In this document: piece after piece, positions 35,061 through 42,999 of the stretch
Layout of the letters: every line of letters begins with the position of its first letter
Position numbering within the stretch: position 1 is the stretch's first letter
The notes under the pieces: generated by a model
Told to the model about the DNA's origin: nothing
Database searches by the model: none
What the model saw: only the letters and a program-made list of their open reading frames with translations
From: CAWDMC01 sp963803295
Lineage (GTDB): Bacteria; Acidobacteriota; Terriglobia; UBA7540
DNA length: 64,000 nt
Assembly: GCA_963803295.1 (NCBI GenBank)
Contig: CAWDMC010000003.1
Coordinates: 186,001-250,000, forward strand
Direction: 5' to 3'
Made by a program: the position numbers and the translations under genes

Positions 35061-36023
35061 TTATTGCTCTCCACCCTCTGCGGTGAGTGCGTGCACGGCC
35101 AAGGCGCATTTCAGGCGCACATAATTGTCAGGATCAGCAGTCGATAGCTTCCTAAGCGTCGGTAGCAGGGTCGTATCGCTTTCATTTAATGCGTGATTCG
35201 AAAGCATATCGACAGCTGCGAACCTTACGCCGGCGTTCTCTTCGTTCTCGACCGCGCTAACCAGTGTCTGTTCCAGATCCGGTCCCCAATCCATTTTCTG
35301 CGTGCTCTGCAAGGCTTCAAGACGCACGCCAGCGTTGGGATCGTGTTCGACCTCGTAGAGCATGGCTTGCCGGACGGAAGGGTTCTCGGATCGCGCCTTC
35401 AGAGCTTCGAGCGTGTCGCGGCGGATGCCAGGATTCTGATAACCCTTGACCGCGCTCAGAAGCAACCGCTGAATGTGCGGATCGTCAATGGATCCTTCCA
35501 GCTTGAGACGCCGTTCCGCACTCAGGGTTATGTGCACCGCCCCTGTATTCGGATCGGGCCTCACCTGGGTGATATCATTGATCTGCATGTTTCCGAGATC
35601 GGCCGCGCCAAGCTCGACAGGACCTCCTGGCAGCGCGTGTCGGGTTTGTTGACCGGTTCCAAAAGGCCGAAACATCCAACCTAGTCCGAACCCGAAGATC
35701 ATAAGAGTTAGCGCAACGGCAAAACGCGAAGTAAGCGCTCGGGGTGCAGGATTGAGGACGCCACCAAACAGTCCGCGCCATCCGAGCTGATCGCGGTCGA
35801 GAGCCTCATCAAGCCGCAGGCGACACTGTACGAGCAGATCCGATGTCATTTCAGGGGTTGAGCGTTGGGACAGCAGGGCTCCGAGCTGCCGGTGCTTCTC
35901 AACTGAGGCCCGACAGGTTTCGCAGGCGGTCAGGTGAGCTTCGCAGGCGGCGCGCTCCTCTTCGTTGACCTCATTGTAGAGATAAGCGGTCAGCGTGGGC
36001 TCAAGTTCAGTGCAGTTTGCCAT
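35061..36023 (-). CDS. Membrane anti-sigma factor with zinc finger and HEAT-like repeats
   Basis: 320 residues. The N-terminus has the zinc-binding anti-sigma motif H30-x3-C34-x2-C37 (HLTACETC). One transmembrane helix lies at about 101-118. The outer part, about 185-315, consists of short alpha-helical units with the NPxVR-type HEAT signature (NPGIRRDTLEALKARSENPS, NPSVRQAML, NAGVRLEALQ, NAGVRFAAVDML). It is therefore predicted to hold the operon's ECF sigma factor at the membrane and sense a periplasmic signal through the HEAT domain. It is followed immediately by the DUF4097 gene. HEAT repeats on an anti-sigma factor are unusual compared with the common one-domain type. Confidence 0.88.
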   Translation of the reverse strand: MANCTELEPTLTAYLYNEVNEEERAACEAHLTACETCRASVEKHRQLGALLSQRSTPEMTSDLLVQCRLRLDEALDRDQLGWRGLFGGVLNPAPRALTSRFAVALTLMIFGFGLGWMFRPFGTGQQTRHALPGGPVELGAADLGNMQINDITQVRPDPNTGAVHITLSAERRLKLEGSIDDPHIQRLLLSAVKGYQNPGIRRDTLEALKARSENPSVRQAMLYEVEHDPNAGVRLEALQSTQKMDWGPDLEQTLVSAVENEENAGVRFAAVDMLSNHALNESDTTLLPTLRKLSTADPDNYVRLKCALAVHALTAEGGEQ

Positions 36024-36187
36024 CTTCTTCTTCTCATCCTTACATCAGCCGGACATCAGCTTGTCTGAGCAGGGCCCGTCATCGATAAGAAACTCAGGGA
36101 CTTGCATTTGCTCTTCGGGCTCAAGCGAAAGTTGCGTTGGCCGGGCCTCGGCAGTTTCCACTCTTTCGCCTGACTGGCGCCGAACCG

Positions 36188-36814
36188 TCAAACCAAATCC
36201 CCTAACGCAAGGCGCAGCTTCTGGGTAGCGCGAAAGAGACAGTTCTTCGCGGTCTCCTCCGTGGTGCCACACAGTTCGCCGATGACCCTCAGCTTCAGGC
36301 CTTGAAAATGCTTCAACTCAAAAATCAAGCGCTCGCGTGGGTTGAGCGACCCGAGGGCGTGATTGATACGATGGCGGATCTCCTTGCCCTCAAAAGCGCG
36401 GTGCGGATTCAGTTCGGGTCGTTCATCCGGAACTGTCTGAAAATATTCGACTTCGCCCTCCTCGTAGGAGGGCGGCTGAACTTCATTCCGGCTCTTCTGG
36501 CGGCGTAAATGATCGAGGCACACATTCATCACCACGCGATACAACCAAGTAGAGAAACGCGAGTCAAAGCGGAAGTGCCCTAGCGACCGGTACACCTTCA
36601 GGAAAGCCTCCTGATAGAGATCCTGAGCCTCGTCGGGAGAGCGGACCAGCTTCATCACCAAGCGAAGTACCTCGTGATCGTAAAGGCGCACTAGTGCGTC
36701 AAAAGCAGAGCGATCGCCCCGCTGCGCCCGCCGGATCAGCTCGCGTTCGTCCGCTTCCACAAGCCGCGAGCCTTCGGCCGGGAATTTGCCCGCTAACTCC
36801 AAGCAGATATCCAT
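36188..36814 (-). CDS. ECF-type RNA polymerase sigma factor
   Basis: 208-residue sigma-70-family protein with only regions 2 and 4, the ECF architecture. Region 2 (about 40-110) includes RLVMKLVRSPDEAQDLYQEA and FSTWLYRVVMNVCLDHLRRQ. Region 4 (about 150-205) includes LNPRERLIFELKHFQGL and TTEETAKNCLFRATQKLR. It is the first gene of the operon whose next gene encodes the cognate anti-sigma factor (gap of 164 bp). Such sigma factors usually also transcribe their own operon, so an autoregulatory promoter is expected upstream of 36814; I could not identify the motif. Confidence 0.93.
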   Translation of the reverse strand: MDICLELAGKFPAEGSRLVEADERELIRRAQRGDRSAFDALVRLYDHEVLRLVMKLVRSPDEAQDLYQEAFLKVYRSLGHFRFDSRFSTWLYRVVMNVCLDHLRRQKSRNEVQPPSYEEGEVEYFQTVPDERPELNPHRAFEGKEIRHRINHALGSLNPRERLIFELKHFQGLKLRVIGELCGTTEETAKNCLFRATQKLRLALGDLV

Positions 36815-36892
36815 CCTGACTCGAAGTCCGCCTATTGCCCTTTCACCAACTTAGACGAGGTCAGGTGAAAAAGGTAAGCGGGATCTGCATCG

Positions 36893-36908
36893 TGTTTCAC
36901 GTGGAACA
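36893..36908. promoter_or_regulatory. parS site 1
   Basis: The 16-mer TGTTTCACGTGGAACA, one base off the perfect palindrome and the exact reverse complement of the classic Bacillus subtilis parS. It lies between the divergent sigma-factor and rsmG genes and is bound by ParB. Confidence 0.85.
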
Positions 36909-37079
36909 GTGGCCGTCGATCGTTCTTTGCTGTTCTAGTGGATCGTAAACCAAAAAGGCATTTTGAAGCCGCAGTATTGGAACTTCTGAGTTTGGAGAGG
37001 GCGTACTCATACCAAGAGACACTTCAAACTACGGACAAACTGCCGGCGCTGGAGTTCTCTTGTTGGTACAATCCTCGGG

Positions 37080-37724
37080 ATGCAAGTATCGCCTAGCGAA
37101 ATTCGCCTCTGGCTAGAGCCTTTTGGGCTCGTCCTTTCAGACGACCAAGTTGGACAGATCCGCTGCTACTTGGACCTGCTGCTTCGCTGGAACGCCAAAA
37201 TCAACTTGACGGCAATCCGTACTCCCAAGGAGGCTGTGAGCCGCCATTTCGGTGAGAGTCTGTATCTCGCAAAAGTGATAGAGGCTCCCGGACGACTGCT
37301 CGATATTGGAAGCGGTGCAGGATTCCCAGGGCTGGCGCTCAAGATCGTCTTCCCCCAAGAACCCATAGTCCTGTTGGAGCCTATTGCGAAGAAACGAGCA
37401 TTTCTGAAGGAAGTTGCCCATGCCTGCAACATGGAACAGACAGAGGTGTTAGGGGATCGGATCGAGCGTTTTGTCGGTCCAAGTAGTATGAGACTGTTTT
37501 CGACCGTGACGGCGAGGGCGGTCGGCCGAGTTTCTGAATTGGCGAGAATGGCGGCCCTATGTTTGGAGTCCACGGGCAAGGTATGCCTCTGGCTAGGCCA
37601 GAATCAAGTGCCAGAGGTCGCGGCAAGCGGCGCGTTCGCCTGGGCGGACGCCGTTCCGATTCCGGGATCGCGGGAACGTGTGATCCTTATGGGCACTGTT
37701 TCACGTGAAACATCGGGAGTCTAA
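37080..37724 (+). CDS. rsmG: 16S rRNA (guanine-527-N7)-methyltransferase
   Basis: SAM-dependent methyltransferase modifying G527 of 16S rRNA. 214 residues, typical. The SAM-binding motif RLLDIGSGAGFPGLALKI is near 75-93, with KKRAFLKEVAH downstream, as in GidB/RsmG. The ATG at 37080 is used; a weak CGGGA lies upstream. In many bacteria rsmG precedes parA-parB near oriC, as here. The last codons carry a perfect parS site, so protein-coding and segregation signals overlap. Confidence 0.95.
   Translation: MQVSPSEIRLWLEPFGLVLSDDQVGQIRCYLDLLLRWNAKINLTAIRTPKEAVSRHFGESLYLAKVIEAPGRLLDIGSGAGFPGLALKIVFPQEPIVLLEPIAKKRAFLKEVAHACNMEQTEVLGDRIERFVGPSSMRLFSTVTARAVGRVSELARMAALCLESTGKVCLWLGQNQVPEVAASGAFAWADAVPIPGSRERVILMGTVSRETSGV
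37697..37712. promoter_or_regulatory. parS site 2, inside the rsmG 3' end
   Basis: Perfect 16-bp palindrome TGTTTCACGTGAAACA, the universal ParB binding consensus, about 120 bp before parA and 790 bp from parS site 1. Confidence 0.93.
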
Positions 37725-37832
37725 AACCTGTTGACCTGGGCACCTGCCCGACGGGCCGCTTGCCTGCACATTACGAACTTGCTCCGCAGCGCAACTTCTG
37801 TTAAATTTCCGAGTTCTCGGGGGATCTTAAGC

Positions 37833-38618
37833 GTGGGTCGTATCATTGCCATTGCGAATCGTAAGGGTGGTGTCGGTAAGACCACTACTGCCATCAACTT
37901 AGGTGCGGCTCTCGCCCGAAAAGACCTCCCCACCTTGCTTGTTGACTGCGACCCTCAGGCCAACTCCACTGGCGGATTGGGCTTTGCCCGTGATCCGGCC
38001 AGGCGTTCTCTCTATCACGGTCTCATGCTCGATGCTCCGCTCGAAAACCTCATTCATGTTACTGATCTACAAGGGCTTTCCATAATCCCTTCGAGCAAAG
38101 ACCTGGTGGGAGCTACCGTGGAACTGATCGAACGACCCAGCCGCGAATACATCCTACGAACTAAGATCCAGCCTCTCCATGACAAGTACTCCTATATCCT
38201 GCTCGACTGCCCACCAGCTCTCGATCTGCTTACCCTGAACGCATTAGTCGCCGCTGATTCGGTTCTGGTCCCGGTGCAGTGCGAGTATTTTGCGCTTGAG
38301 GGAGTATCGGAACTGCTCGAAACCCTGATCCGGGTACGCCGTACCTTCAATCCTAAGCTGGCGGTCGAGGGAATCTTGCTCACCATGTTTGACGATCGCA
38401 CCAACCTGTCGCACCAAGTTCGAGACGACCTGAAGGATTTCTTTGGAGACCAGGTATTTCGGACCTCGATCCCGCGGAACGTTCGACTCGCAGAAGCGCC
38501 CAGTTACGGCAAGCCCATTTTTCTTTACGATCCCCAGTGCAAAGGGGCTGAGAGCTACACCGAACTGGCTCAGGAGATCATCCATCATGACCAGAAAGGC
38601 TTTGGGGCGGGGGCTTAG
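37833..38618 (+). CDS. parA: Chromosome-partitioning ATPase ParA (Soj)
   Basis: DNA-binding ATPase that with ParB moves the replication origin regions apart. 261 residues from the GTG at 37833; the protein then begins VGRIIAIANRKGGVGKTTTA, exactly as ParA proteins do. A TTG at 37731 would add 34 unmatched residues. The deviant Walker A KGGVGKTT is near residues 12-19. Walker A' LVDCDPQANST and Walker B YILLDCPPALDLLT are also visible. The stop codon overlaps the parB start by 32 bp, so translation is coupled. Confidence 0.95.
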   Translation: MGRIIAIANRKGGVGKTTTAINLGAALARKDLPTLLVDCDPQANSTGGLGFARDPARRSLYHGLMLDAPLENLIHVTDLQGLSIIPSSKDLVGATVELIERPSREYILRTKIQPLHDKYSYILLDCPPALDLLTLNALVAADSVLVPVQCEYFALEGVSELLETLIRVRRTFNPKLAVEGILLTMFDDRTNLSHQVRDDLKDFFGDQVFRTSIPRNVRLAEAPSYGKPIFLYDPQCKGAESYTELAQEIIHHDQKGFGAGA

Positions 38619-39456
38619 CGCCCTCATCCAGGAAGTGGAGGCAACCAAGCCCACCGGCGTGGACGAGGTTTCAATCGATCTTATCGATCCGAACCCTTTT
38701 CAACCGCGCCGCAGCTTCTCCGAACAGAGCCTCAAAGACCTCGCCGATTCCATACGCGCCACTGGCGTTGTTCAACCGATTCTCCTGCGTCGGGCCCCTG
38801 CCGAGCGATTTCAGATCGTGGCTGGGGAGCGCCGCTGGCGGGCAGCAGGTTTGGCGGGACTCCAAACCGTCCCGGCAGTCATTCGCGACCTCTCTGACCA
38901 GGACACGATCGAACTGGCCCTCACCGAGAACCTTCTGCGCGAAGACCTGAATCCCCTGGAGGTCGCCCACGCCTATCAACAGCTCCAAGAGCGGTTCAAT
39001 CTCACCCACGAGGAGATTGCCGAACGGCTCGGCTCCAATCGGTCAACAGTCACTAACTCATTGCGTCTATTGAGGTTATCCCATGAAATCCAGGAGATGA
39101 TTTCAAGGGGCGATCTATCTTCCGGTCACGCGCGCGCCTTGCTGGCCCTGGAATCGACTCAGGAACAGGAACGACTCGCCCGACTGATCGTCAAACAGGG
39201 GTTGTCCGTCAGACAAGTCGAGAAACACGTGGCGACGGCGTCGCAACCCAAACCGACTCCGGTGGAACCTCAGCCCGTGAAAATCGATCCTAATACCAGG
39301 GCGGCCGTTCTCGAACTGGAGCGCACGCTTGGCACTCGAGTGCGTCTCAACGGGGGTTCCGATCGGGGTAAAATAGAAATTCAATACTATTCAGCCGAAG
39401 ACCTGATCCGGATTTACGAAATCATCGTCAATCGTCAAGTAAGCCAGGATGGGTGA
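38587..39456 (+). CDS. parB: Chromosome-partitioning protein ParB (Spo0J), CTPase
   Basis: parS-binding CTP-dependent DNA clamp. 289 residues from the ATG at 38587 inside the parA 3' end (MTRKALGRGLSALI, a standard ParB N-terminus). The CTP-binding regions are recognisable as PNPFQPRRSF and VAGERRWRAAGLAGL. A central HTH follows (LTHEEIAERLGSNRSTVTN), then a C-terminal dimerisation domain. AGGAG precedes the start. Its two target sites lie at 36893 and 37697. Confidence 0.95.
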   Translation: MTRKALGRGLSALIQEVEATKPTGVDEVSIDLIDPNPFQPRRSFSEQSLKDLADSIRATGVVQPILLRRAPAERFQIVAGERRWRAAGLAGLQTVPAVIRDLSDQDTIELALTENLLREDLNPLEVAHAYQQLQERFNLTHEEIAERLGSNRSTVTNSLRLLRLSHEIQEMISRGDLSSGHARALLALESTQEQERLARLIVKQGLSVRQVEKHVATASQPKPTPVEPQPVKIDPNTRAAVLELERTLGTRVRLNGGSDRGKIEIQYYSAEDLIRIYEIIVNRQVSQDG

Positions 39457-39571
39457 ACAGCATCGCGCGAGCAACACTTATTCCTATTGCCCTTGCTGAT
39501 CTTCTGGATCGGTGATTCAAGTTGCACCGGCCAAATTCATTCCCCAGCCGGAACGACGCGAGGAGTAGAAA

Positions 39572-40003
39572 ATGTCCTTAAGCTTTCTAAAGAGGCCGGC
39601 GCACGGTGACCAACTGATGCCGGGCGAGGACCTGGCGGGCTACTTCGAACCAGGCGTGGAGATCGAAGGTAAGCTCACGATATCGGCGGGAACGGTGCGG
39701 ATCAACACACACCTGCGCGGCGACATCGTTTCGAATGGCAGTGTGATCGTGGCCGAGCAAGGCGAGATTGAAGCAAACATCAAGGCAAAGATTGTCAGTG
39801 TAGCGGGAAAGGTGAAGGGAAGCATCGAGACGACTGAGCGCCTGGAAATCAAGGAGCACGGAGTGGTGCTCGGAGATGTTCACACCCGCGTGTTGATTGT
39901 TGATGCCGGCGGCTTTTTCGACGGCCAGTGCCATATGCCAATGCCTGAGGCCGAGAAACAGACGGTGGATTCCATCGATCCACGAGCCTCCACGAGTCCG
40001 TGA
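39572..40003 (+). CDS. Bactofilin cytoskeletal protein
   Basis: 143-residue polymer-forming protein. The central right-handed beta-helix built of short hydrophobic/glycine repeats is clear from GKLTISAGTVRINTHLRGD, GSVIVAEQGEIEANI, KVKGSIETTERLEIKEHG and VVLGDVHTRVLIVDAGG. Bactofilins assemble nucleotide-free filaments at the membrane and guide cell shape, stalk growth or ParABS positioning. It follows parB by 115 bp on the same strand, and in Myxococcus bactofilins scaffold ParABS, so a link with segregation is plausible here. GAGGAG lies upstream of the ATG. Confidence 0.93.
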   Translation: MSLSFLKRPAHGDQLMPGEDLAGYFEPGVEIEGKLTISAGTVRINTHLRGDIVSNGSVIVAEQGEIEANIKAKIVSVAGKVKGSIETTERLEIKEHGVVLGDVHTRVLIVDAGGFFDGQCHMPMPEAEKQTVDSIDPRASTSP

Positions 40004-40308
40004 TCACCGCGCATGCAGGAATCGCAGCGCTTCGCACCCCCTGCCGACAGGCTTCCTTTCCTATTGAGCAGACAAATCAAAGTGACGGTCTTACCGTGGC
40101 GCCGGTGTCCCCATCGCCAAAAAACTGTAGCGCCGGTGTCCCCACCGGCGTTTTCGGCGCTGAGAGCCTGCCCTGAGTGGAGCGAAGGGACAGCGCAGCT
40201 ACAGAGTAGGCGTCGGAATTGCCCGTCACTATGATTTGTAATGCTCAGTGTAAGGGCCCTTCCCTCGCGGTCATCGAGCCCGTCGCAATTTCCCGAGACG
40301 AGACATCG
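40004..40308. other. Intergenic repeat-bearing region
   Basis: 305 bp between the convergent bactofilin and greA genes. It contains a 15-bp partial copy (near 40099-40113) and a full copy of the 38-bp dispersed repeat. Nothing else was recognised. Confidence 0.5.
40125..40162 (+). repeat. 38-bp dispersed palindromic repeat, copy 2
   Basis: Identical over 38 bp to the reverse complement of 3661-3698. The stem CGCCGGTG / CACCGGCG is followed by TTTTCGGCGCTG. Fifteen bases of the same unit recur just upstream near 40099-40113, giving a tandem partial duplication. Confidence 0.85.
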
Positions 40309-40788
40309 CTAAACCGTATTTGAATCTTCGTGAATGGTGGTGAGCGCCCGAACCTCAAACTCGCGGCTGCCATTGGGAGTGCGAACGGTCACGCTATCGC
40401 CGACCTTCTTGCCCATTAAGCCCTTTCCGATGGGAGAGGTGGTCGAAATCAGGCCTTTGCTAAGGTCGGATTCCTCCGTAGTAACCAGCTTGTACTCGGT
40501 TTCGATATCCCGATCGATGTCGTAGACCACCACCTTGGACCCGAAAGCGATGCGGTCCTTGGGAATATTAGCCAGATTGATGAGGGAGAGATCGGCCAGC
40601 CGCCGTTTGAGCTGGCGCAAGCGAGCGCTTACGATATCCTGGCGATCCTTTGCCATGCTGTATTCGGCATTTTCGCTCAAGTCACCAAGCGCCCGAGCTC
40701 GTTGCAGCTCTTTGGGCAACTCGTGCGTGAGCTCATGCTCGAGCGTCTGAATCTCGTCCTTCAGTTTCTTGACAATATCAATCGACAT
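40309..40788 (-). CDS. greA: Transcription elongation factor GreA
   Basis: Rescues backtracked RNA polymerase by stimulating transcript cleavage. 159 residues. The N-terminal coiled-coil finger carries the catalytic acidic tip at ARALGDLSENAEYSMAKDRQ. The C-terminal FKBP-like domain includes PIGKGLMGKKVGDSVTV. Single gene, minus strand; start ATG at 40788. Confidence 0.96.
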   Translation of the reverse strand: MSIDIVKKLKDEIQTLEHELTHELPKELQRARALGDLSENAEYSMAKDRQDIVSARLRQLKRRLADLSLINLANIPKDRIAFGSKVVVYDIDRDIETEYKLVTTEESDLSKGLISTTSPIGKGLMGKKVGDSVTVRTPNGSREFEVRALTTIHEDSNTV

Positions 40789-41071
40789 GAAAAGGTCCAG
40801 CCTTGCTTGTCGTAGGATCTAATCATTATAGAGAAAACCCAAAACCGGGCGCAACTGCGCTTAAGCCGATACAGCCGATACGGTCCGGGTTTCAAGGCCC
40901 ATAACAGCCGAGGATAGTGGGTAGAGGACGTAATCGATGACACGGTTCCGAGCTGGGCAACCCCCAAAGTCTGCTTGCGAAATCTGCGGCGAGACCCGGC
41001 CGCTATCGCCCAAAAGCTGCACGACCTGGGTTCGGACGGGCCCTTCGACAGGATTCCTGCAAGAGCGGCTG

Positions 41072-41136
41072 GTAGCCTAGAGCTAGGCTACAAAGGTTGC
41101 CTCCTCGAATGTCTGGGAGGCGCTCCCTTTGGCGCC
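41072..41136. repeat. Cluster of three overlapping hairpins
   Basis: GTAGCCTAG / CTAGGCTAC (41072-41080 and 41083-41091) is followed by GCCTCC / GGAGGC (41099-41104, 41116-41121) and by GGCGC / GCGCC (41119-41123, 41132-41136). The last two share bases and so could be alternative structures. Confidence 0.5.
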
Positions 41137-41279
41137 CCCGCGAGCCGCGCAAACACATCTATCCATGAGCGGAGTTCTTCACGGGTGGACACCGGCCCTC
41201 AACGCAGCGAGATGGTAATTGCGCATCGCCTGTCGTCAACCGGAGGTCCAATCGATTCAGCACACTTACTCCCAGGCCA

Positions 41280-41411
41280 ACCACCCCCTTACCCCCTCCT
41301 TAGCCAAGGAGGGGAGTTTTATTCCCCTCCTCAGGGCCACCCCTTACCCCCTCCTTGGCCAAGGAGGGGAGTTTTATTCCCCTCCTCAGATCAGGAGGGG
41401 CCAGGGGTGGT
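41280..41411. repeat. MITE-like palindromic element, copy B (internally duplicated)
   Basis: 132-bp relative of the element at 1245-1336. Ends are ACCACCCCCT (41280-41289) and AGGGGTGGT (41403-41411). The CCTTAGCCAAGG hairpin and the following spacer occur twice in tandem (near 41293 and 41347), then the CCTCAGATCAGGAGG hairpin. Both copies are followed by GCTGA outside the right end. The duplication distinguishes it from copy A. Confidence 0.75.
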
Positions 41412-41504
41412 GCTGAGGGCTCATGATGCGAATACACTAATGTCGCTCCGTTTAGCACCGGGCTCACCCGTCAATGCCCGTCAATGAGTGCCCCATGGTG
41501 AGGA

Positions 41505-42896
41505 TTAGAGAATCACTCCGTCACGCGGACGCTCCTTGCGCACCCAGGTGGTATCGATCACGGGCTCGCCCTCGCATTCCGCCTCGATCACGGTTGCCAG
41601 TGGATCCGGAGCCCGCTCCGGCATCCCCGTGAACTGCACGCGAAACTCCTCCTGCTTCACCGTGACCGCCTGACCTGTGGCCAGGAGCCGAGCCGAATTT
41701 ACCTTCGTCTTCAGTCCGCCAATGGCCACCGTGCTTCCAGGCCAGAAGTGAACGTGGATATACAGCGTGTTGCCCTTGCGAGTGAAGTCGGCCATCGGGG
41801 CCCAATCTCCTTGCACCCGTTGGGTCTCGTAGATTGCTGGACTGTGCTTGTCCATCCAGCGCCCGACCTCGGTGAGAGCGCGAACCGAAGGCTCGGGAAT
41901 TGCACCCTCACCCGTGGGCCCGATGTTCAAAAGATAGTTGCCGCCACCTCCGGCGCACTCCGCCAGATTGCGCACAATAGTTTTGGGAGATTTCCAGGCA
42001 TCGTCGGCTCGCTGATAGCCCCAACTATCATTCATGGTCATACAGGTTTCCCAGGCGCGGCCGGATTTGGAAGCCCGAATCTCCTGCTCCGGAGTCGCGA
42101 AGTCACCGGGCAGACCGTTGCGATTGTTCACAATGATGTCAGGTTGCAGGCTGAACACCATTTTGTTCATCTTCTCGGATTCCCATTGCTCCGCAGTCAG
42201 TGGCCAGTCGACGTCGTACCAAAGCACGTCGATTTTGCCGTACTGGGTCAGGATCTCGTGAATGAGTCCATGCGTGTAATCGACAAAGCGACGGCGGGCG
42301 GCTTCATCCGTGGCACAACGGGCGCCGTCGGGATGATGCCAGTCCATCAGTGAGTAGTAGAAACCGACGCGCAGCCCCTCGGCCCGCGCCGCCTCAACGT
42401 ATTCCGCCGCCAAATCGCGCCCCGGACCCTGCTTGGGCGCGCAGTAGCTGGTGAGCTTGCTCGAGAAATTGCAAAAGCCCTCGTGGTGCTTCGAGGTCAT
42501 CACCATGTACTTCTGCCCAGCCTGCTTGGCTAGCTTGGCCCAGGCGCGCGCCGCGTTTGGCTTGGGGTTGAACCGTTTGGCAAGCTGCTCGTACTCGCGT
42601 ACAGGGATTCCTTCCTTCTCCATGGCCCATTCGTGGTGGCCATAAAGACTGTAGAGCCCGAAGTGAATGAACATGCCGAAGCGGGCAGCGTTCCACCATT
42701 GCATGCGCCGTTGGCGGTCGGCAATGATCTCGGGCGGTTCGGCAGGAGTCTGCTTCTGTGCGGATTCAGTGGCCGGAGCAGGATTGGCAGCGGGATGGCA
42801 CGCCGACGTTCCAACCAAGCCGCCGCCAGCGGCTATGGCTGTCGCTCCCAGGCCCAAGCGGCGCAGATAGTCTCGTCTTGAAATGGGATTATTCAT
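41505..42896 (-). CDS. Secreted alpha-L-fucosidase (GH29)
   Basis: 463 residues with a Tat signal (SRRDYLRRLGLGATAIAAGG), so it is exported folded. The GH29 catalytic barrel is recognisable from ARFGMFIHFGLYSLYGHHEW, MVMTSKHHEGFCNF, VGFYYSLMDWHHP, IDVLWYDVDWP (putative nucleophile Asp) and MNDSWGYQ. It hydrolyses terminal alpha-fucose from plant or fungal glycans, or fucosylated cell-surface glycans. A strong AAAGGAG site precedes the ATG. It follows the truncated TPR gene on the same strand by about 100 bp and may be co-transcribed with it. Confidence 0.93.
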   Translation of the reverse strand: MNNPISRRDYLRRLGLGATAIAAGGGLVGTSACHPAANPAPATESAQKQTPAEPPEIIADRQRRMQWWNAARFGMFIHFGLYSLYGHHEWAMEKEGIPVREYEQLAKRFNPKPNAARAWAKLAKQAGQKYMVMTSKHHEGFCNFSSKLTSYCAPKQGPGRDLAAEYVEAARAEGLRVGFYYSLMDWHHPDGARCATDEAARRRFVDYTHGLIHEILTQYGKIDVLWYDVDWPLTAEQWESEKMNKMVFSLQPDIIVNNRNGLPGDFATPEQEIRASKSGRAWETCMTMNDSWGYQRADDAWKSPKTIVRNLAECAGGGGNYLLNIGPTGEGAIPEPSVRALTEVGRWMDKHSPAIYETQRVQGDWAPMADFTRKGNTLYIHVHFWPGSTVAIGGLKTKVNSARLLATGQAVTVKQEEFRVQFTGMPERAPDPLATVIEAECEGEPVIDTTWVRKERPRDGVIL

Positions 42897-42999
42897 AGGT
42901 CTCCTTTAAGCGGACGTCCCTTCCGGGCGCCCTAGCGGCTGGCACAAGATCTAAGCCCCAGCATCTGGTAAGTGGTCATATCGCCGGGTTAGCTGGTTG

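Larger units (their letters stand above)
40789..41504. other. Long intergenic region with hairpins and a MITE-like element
   Basis: 716 bp between greA (its promoter side) and the fucosidase 3' end. A reading frame runs across the repeat but matches nothing known. The region holds a cluster of hairpins at 41072-41136 and the longer copy of the MITE-like repeat at 41280-41411. No gene was recognised. Confidence 0.5.

Noticed and set aside
36815..37080. Possible oriC beside the parAB locus
   Set aside because: I see parS but no cluster of DnaA boxes (TTATCCACA) or AT-rich unwinding element.
40975..41487. 170-codon plus-strand reading frame
   Set aside because: Half of it is the palindromic repeat; the rest matches nothing recognised.
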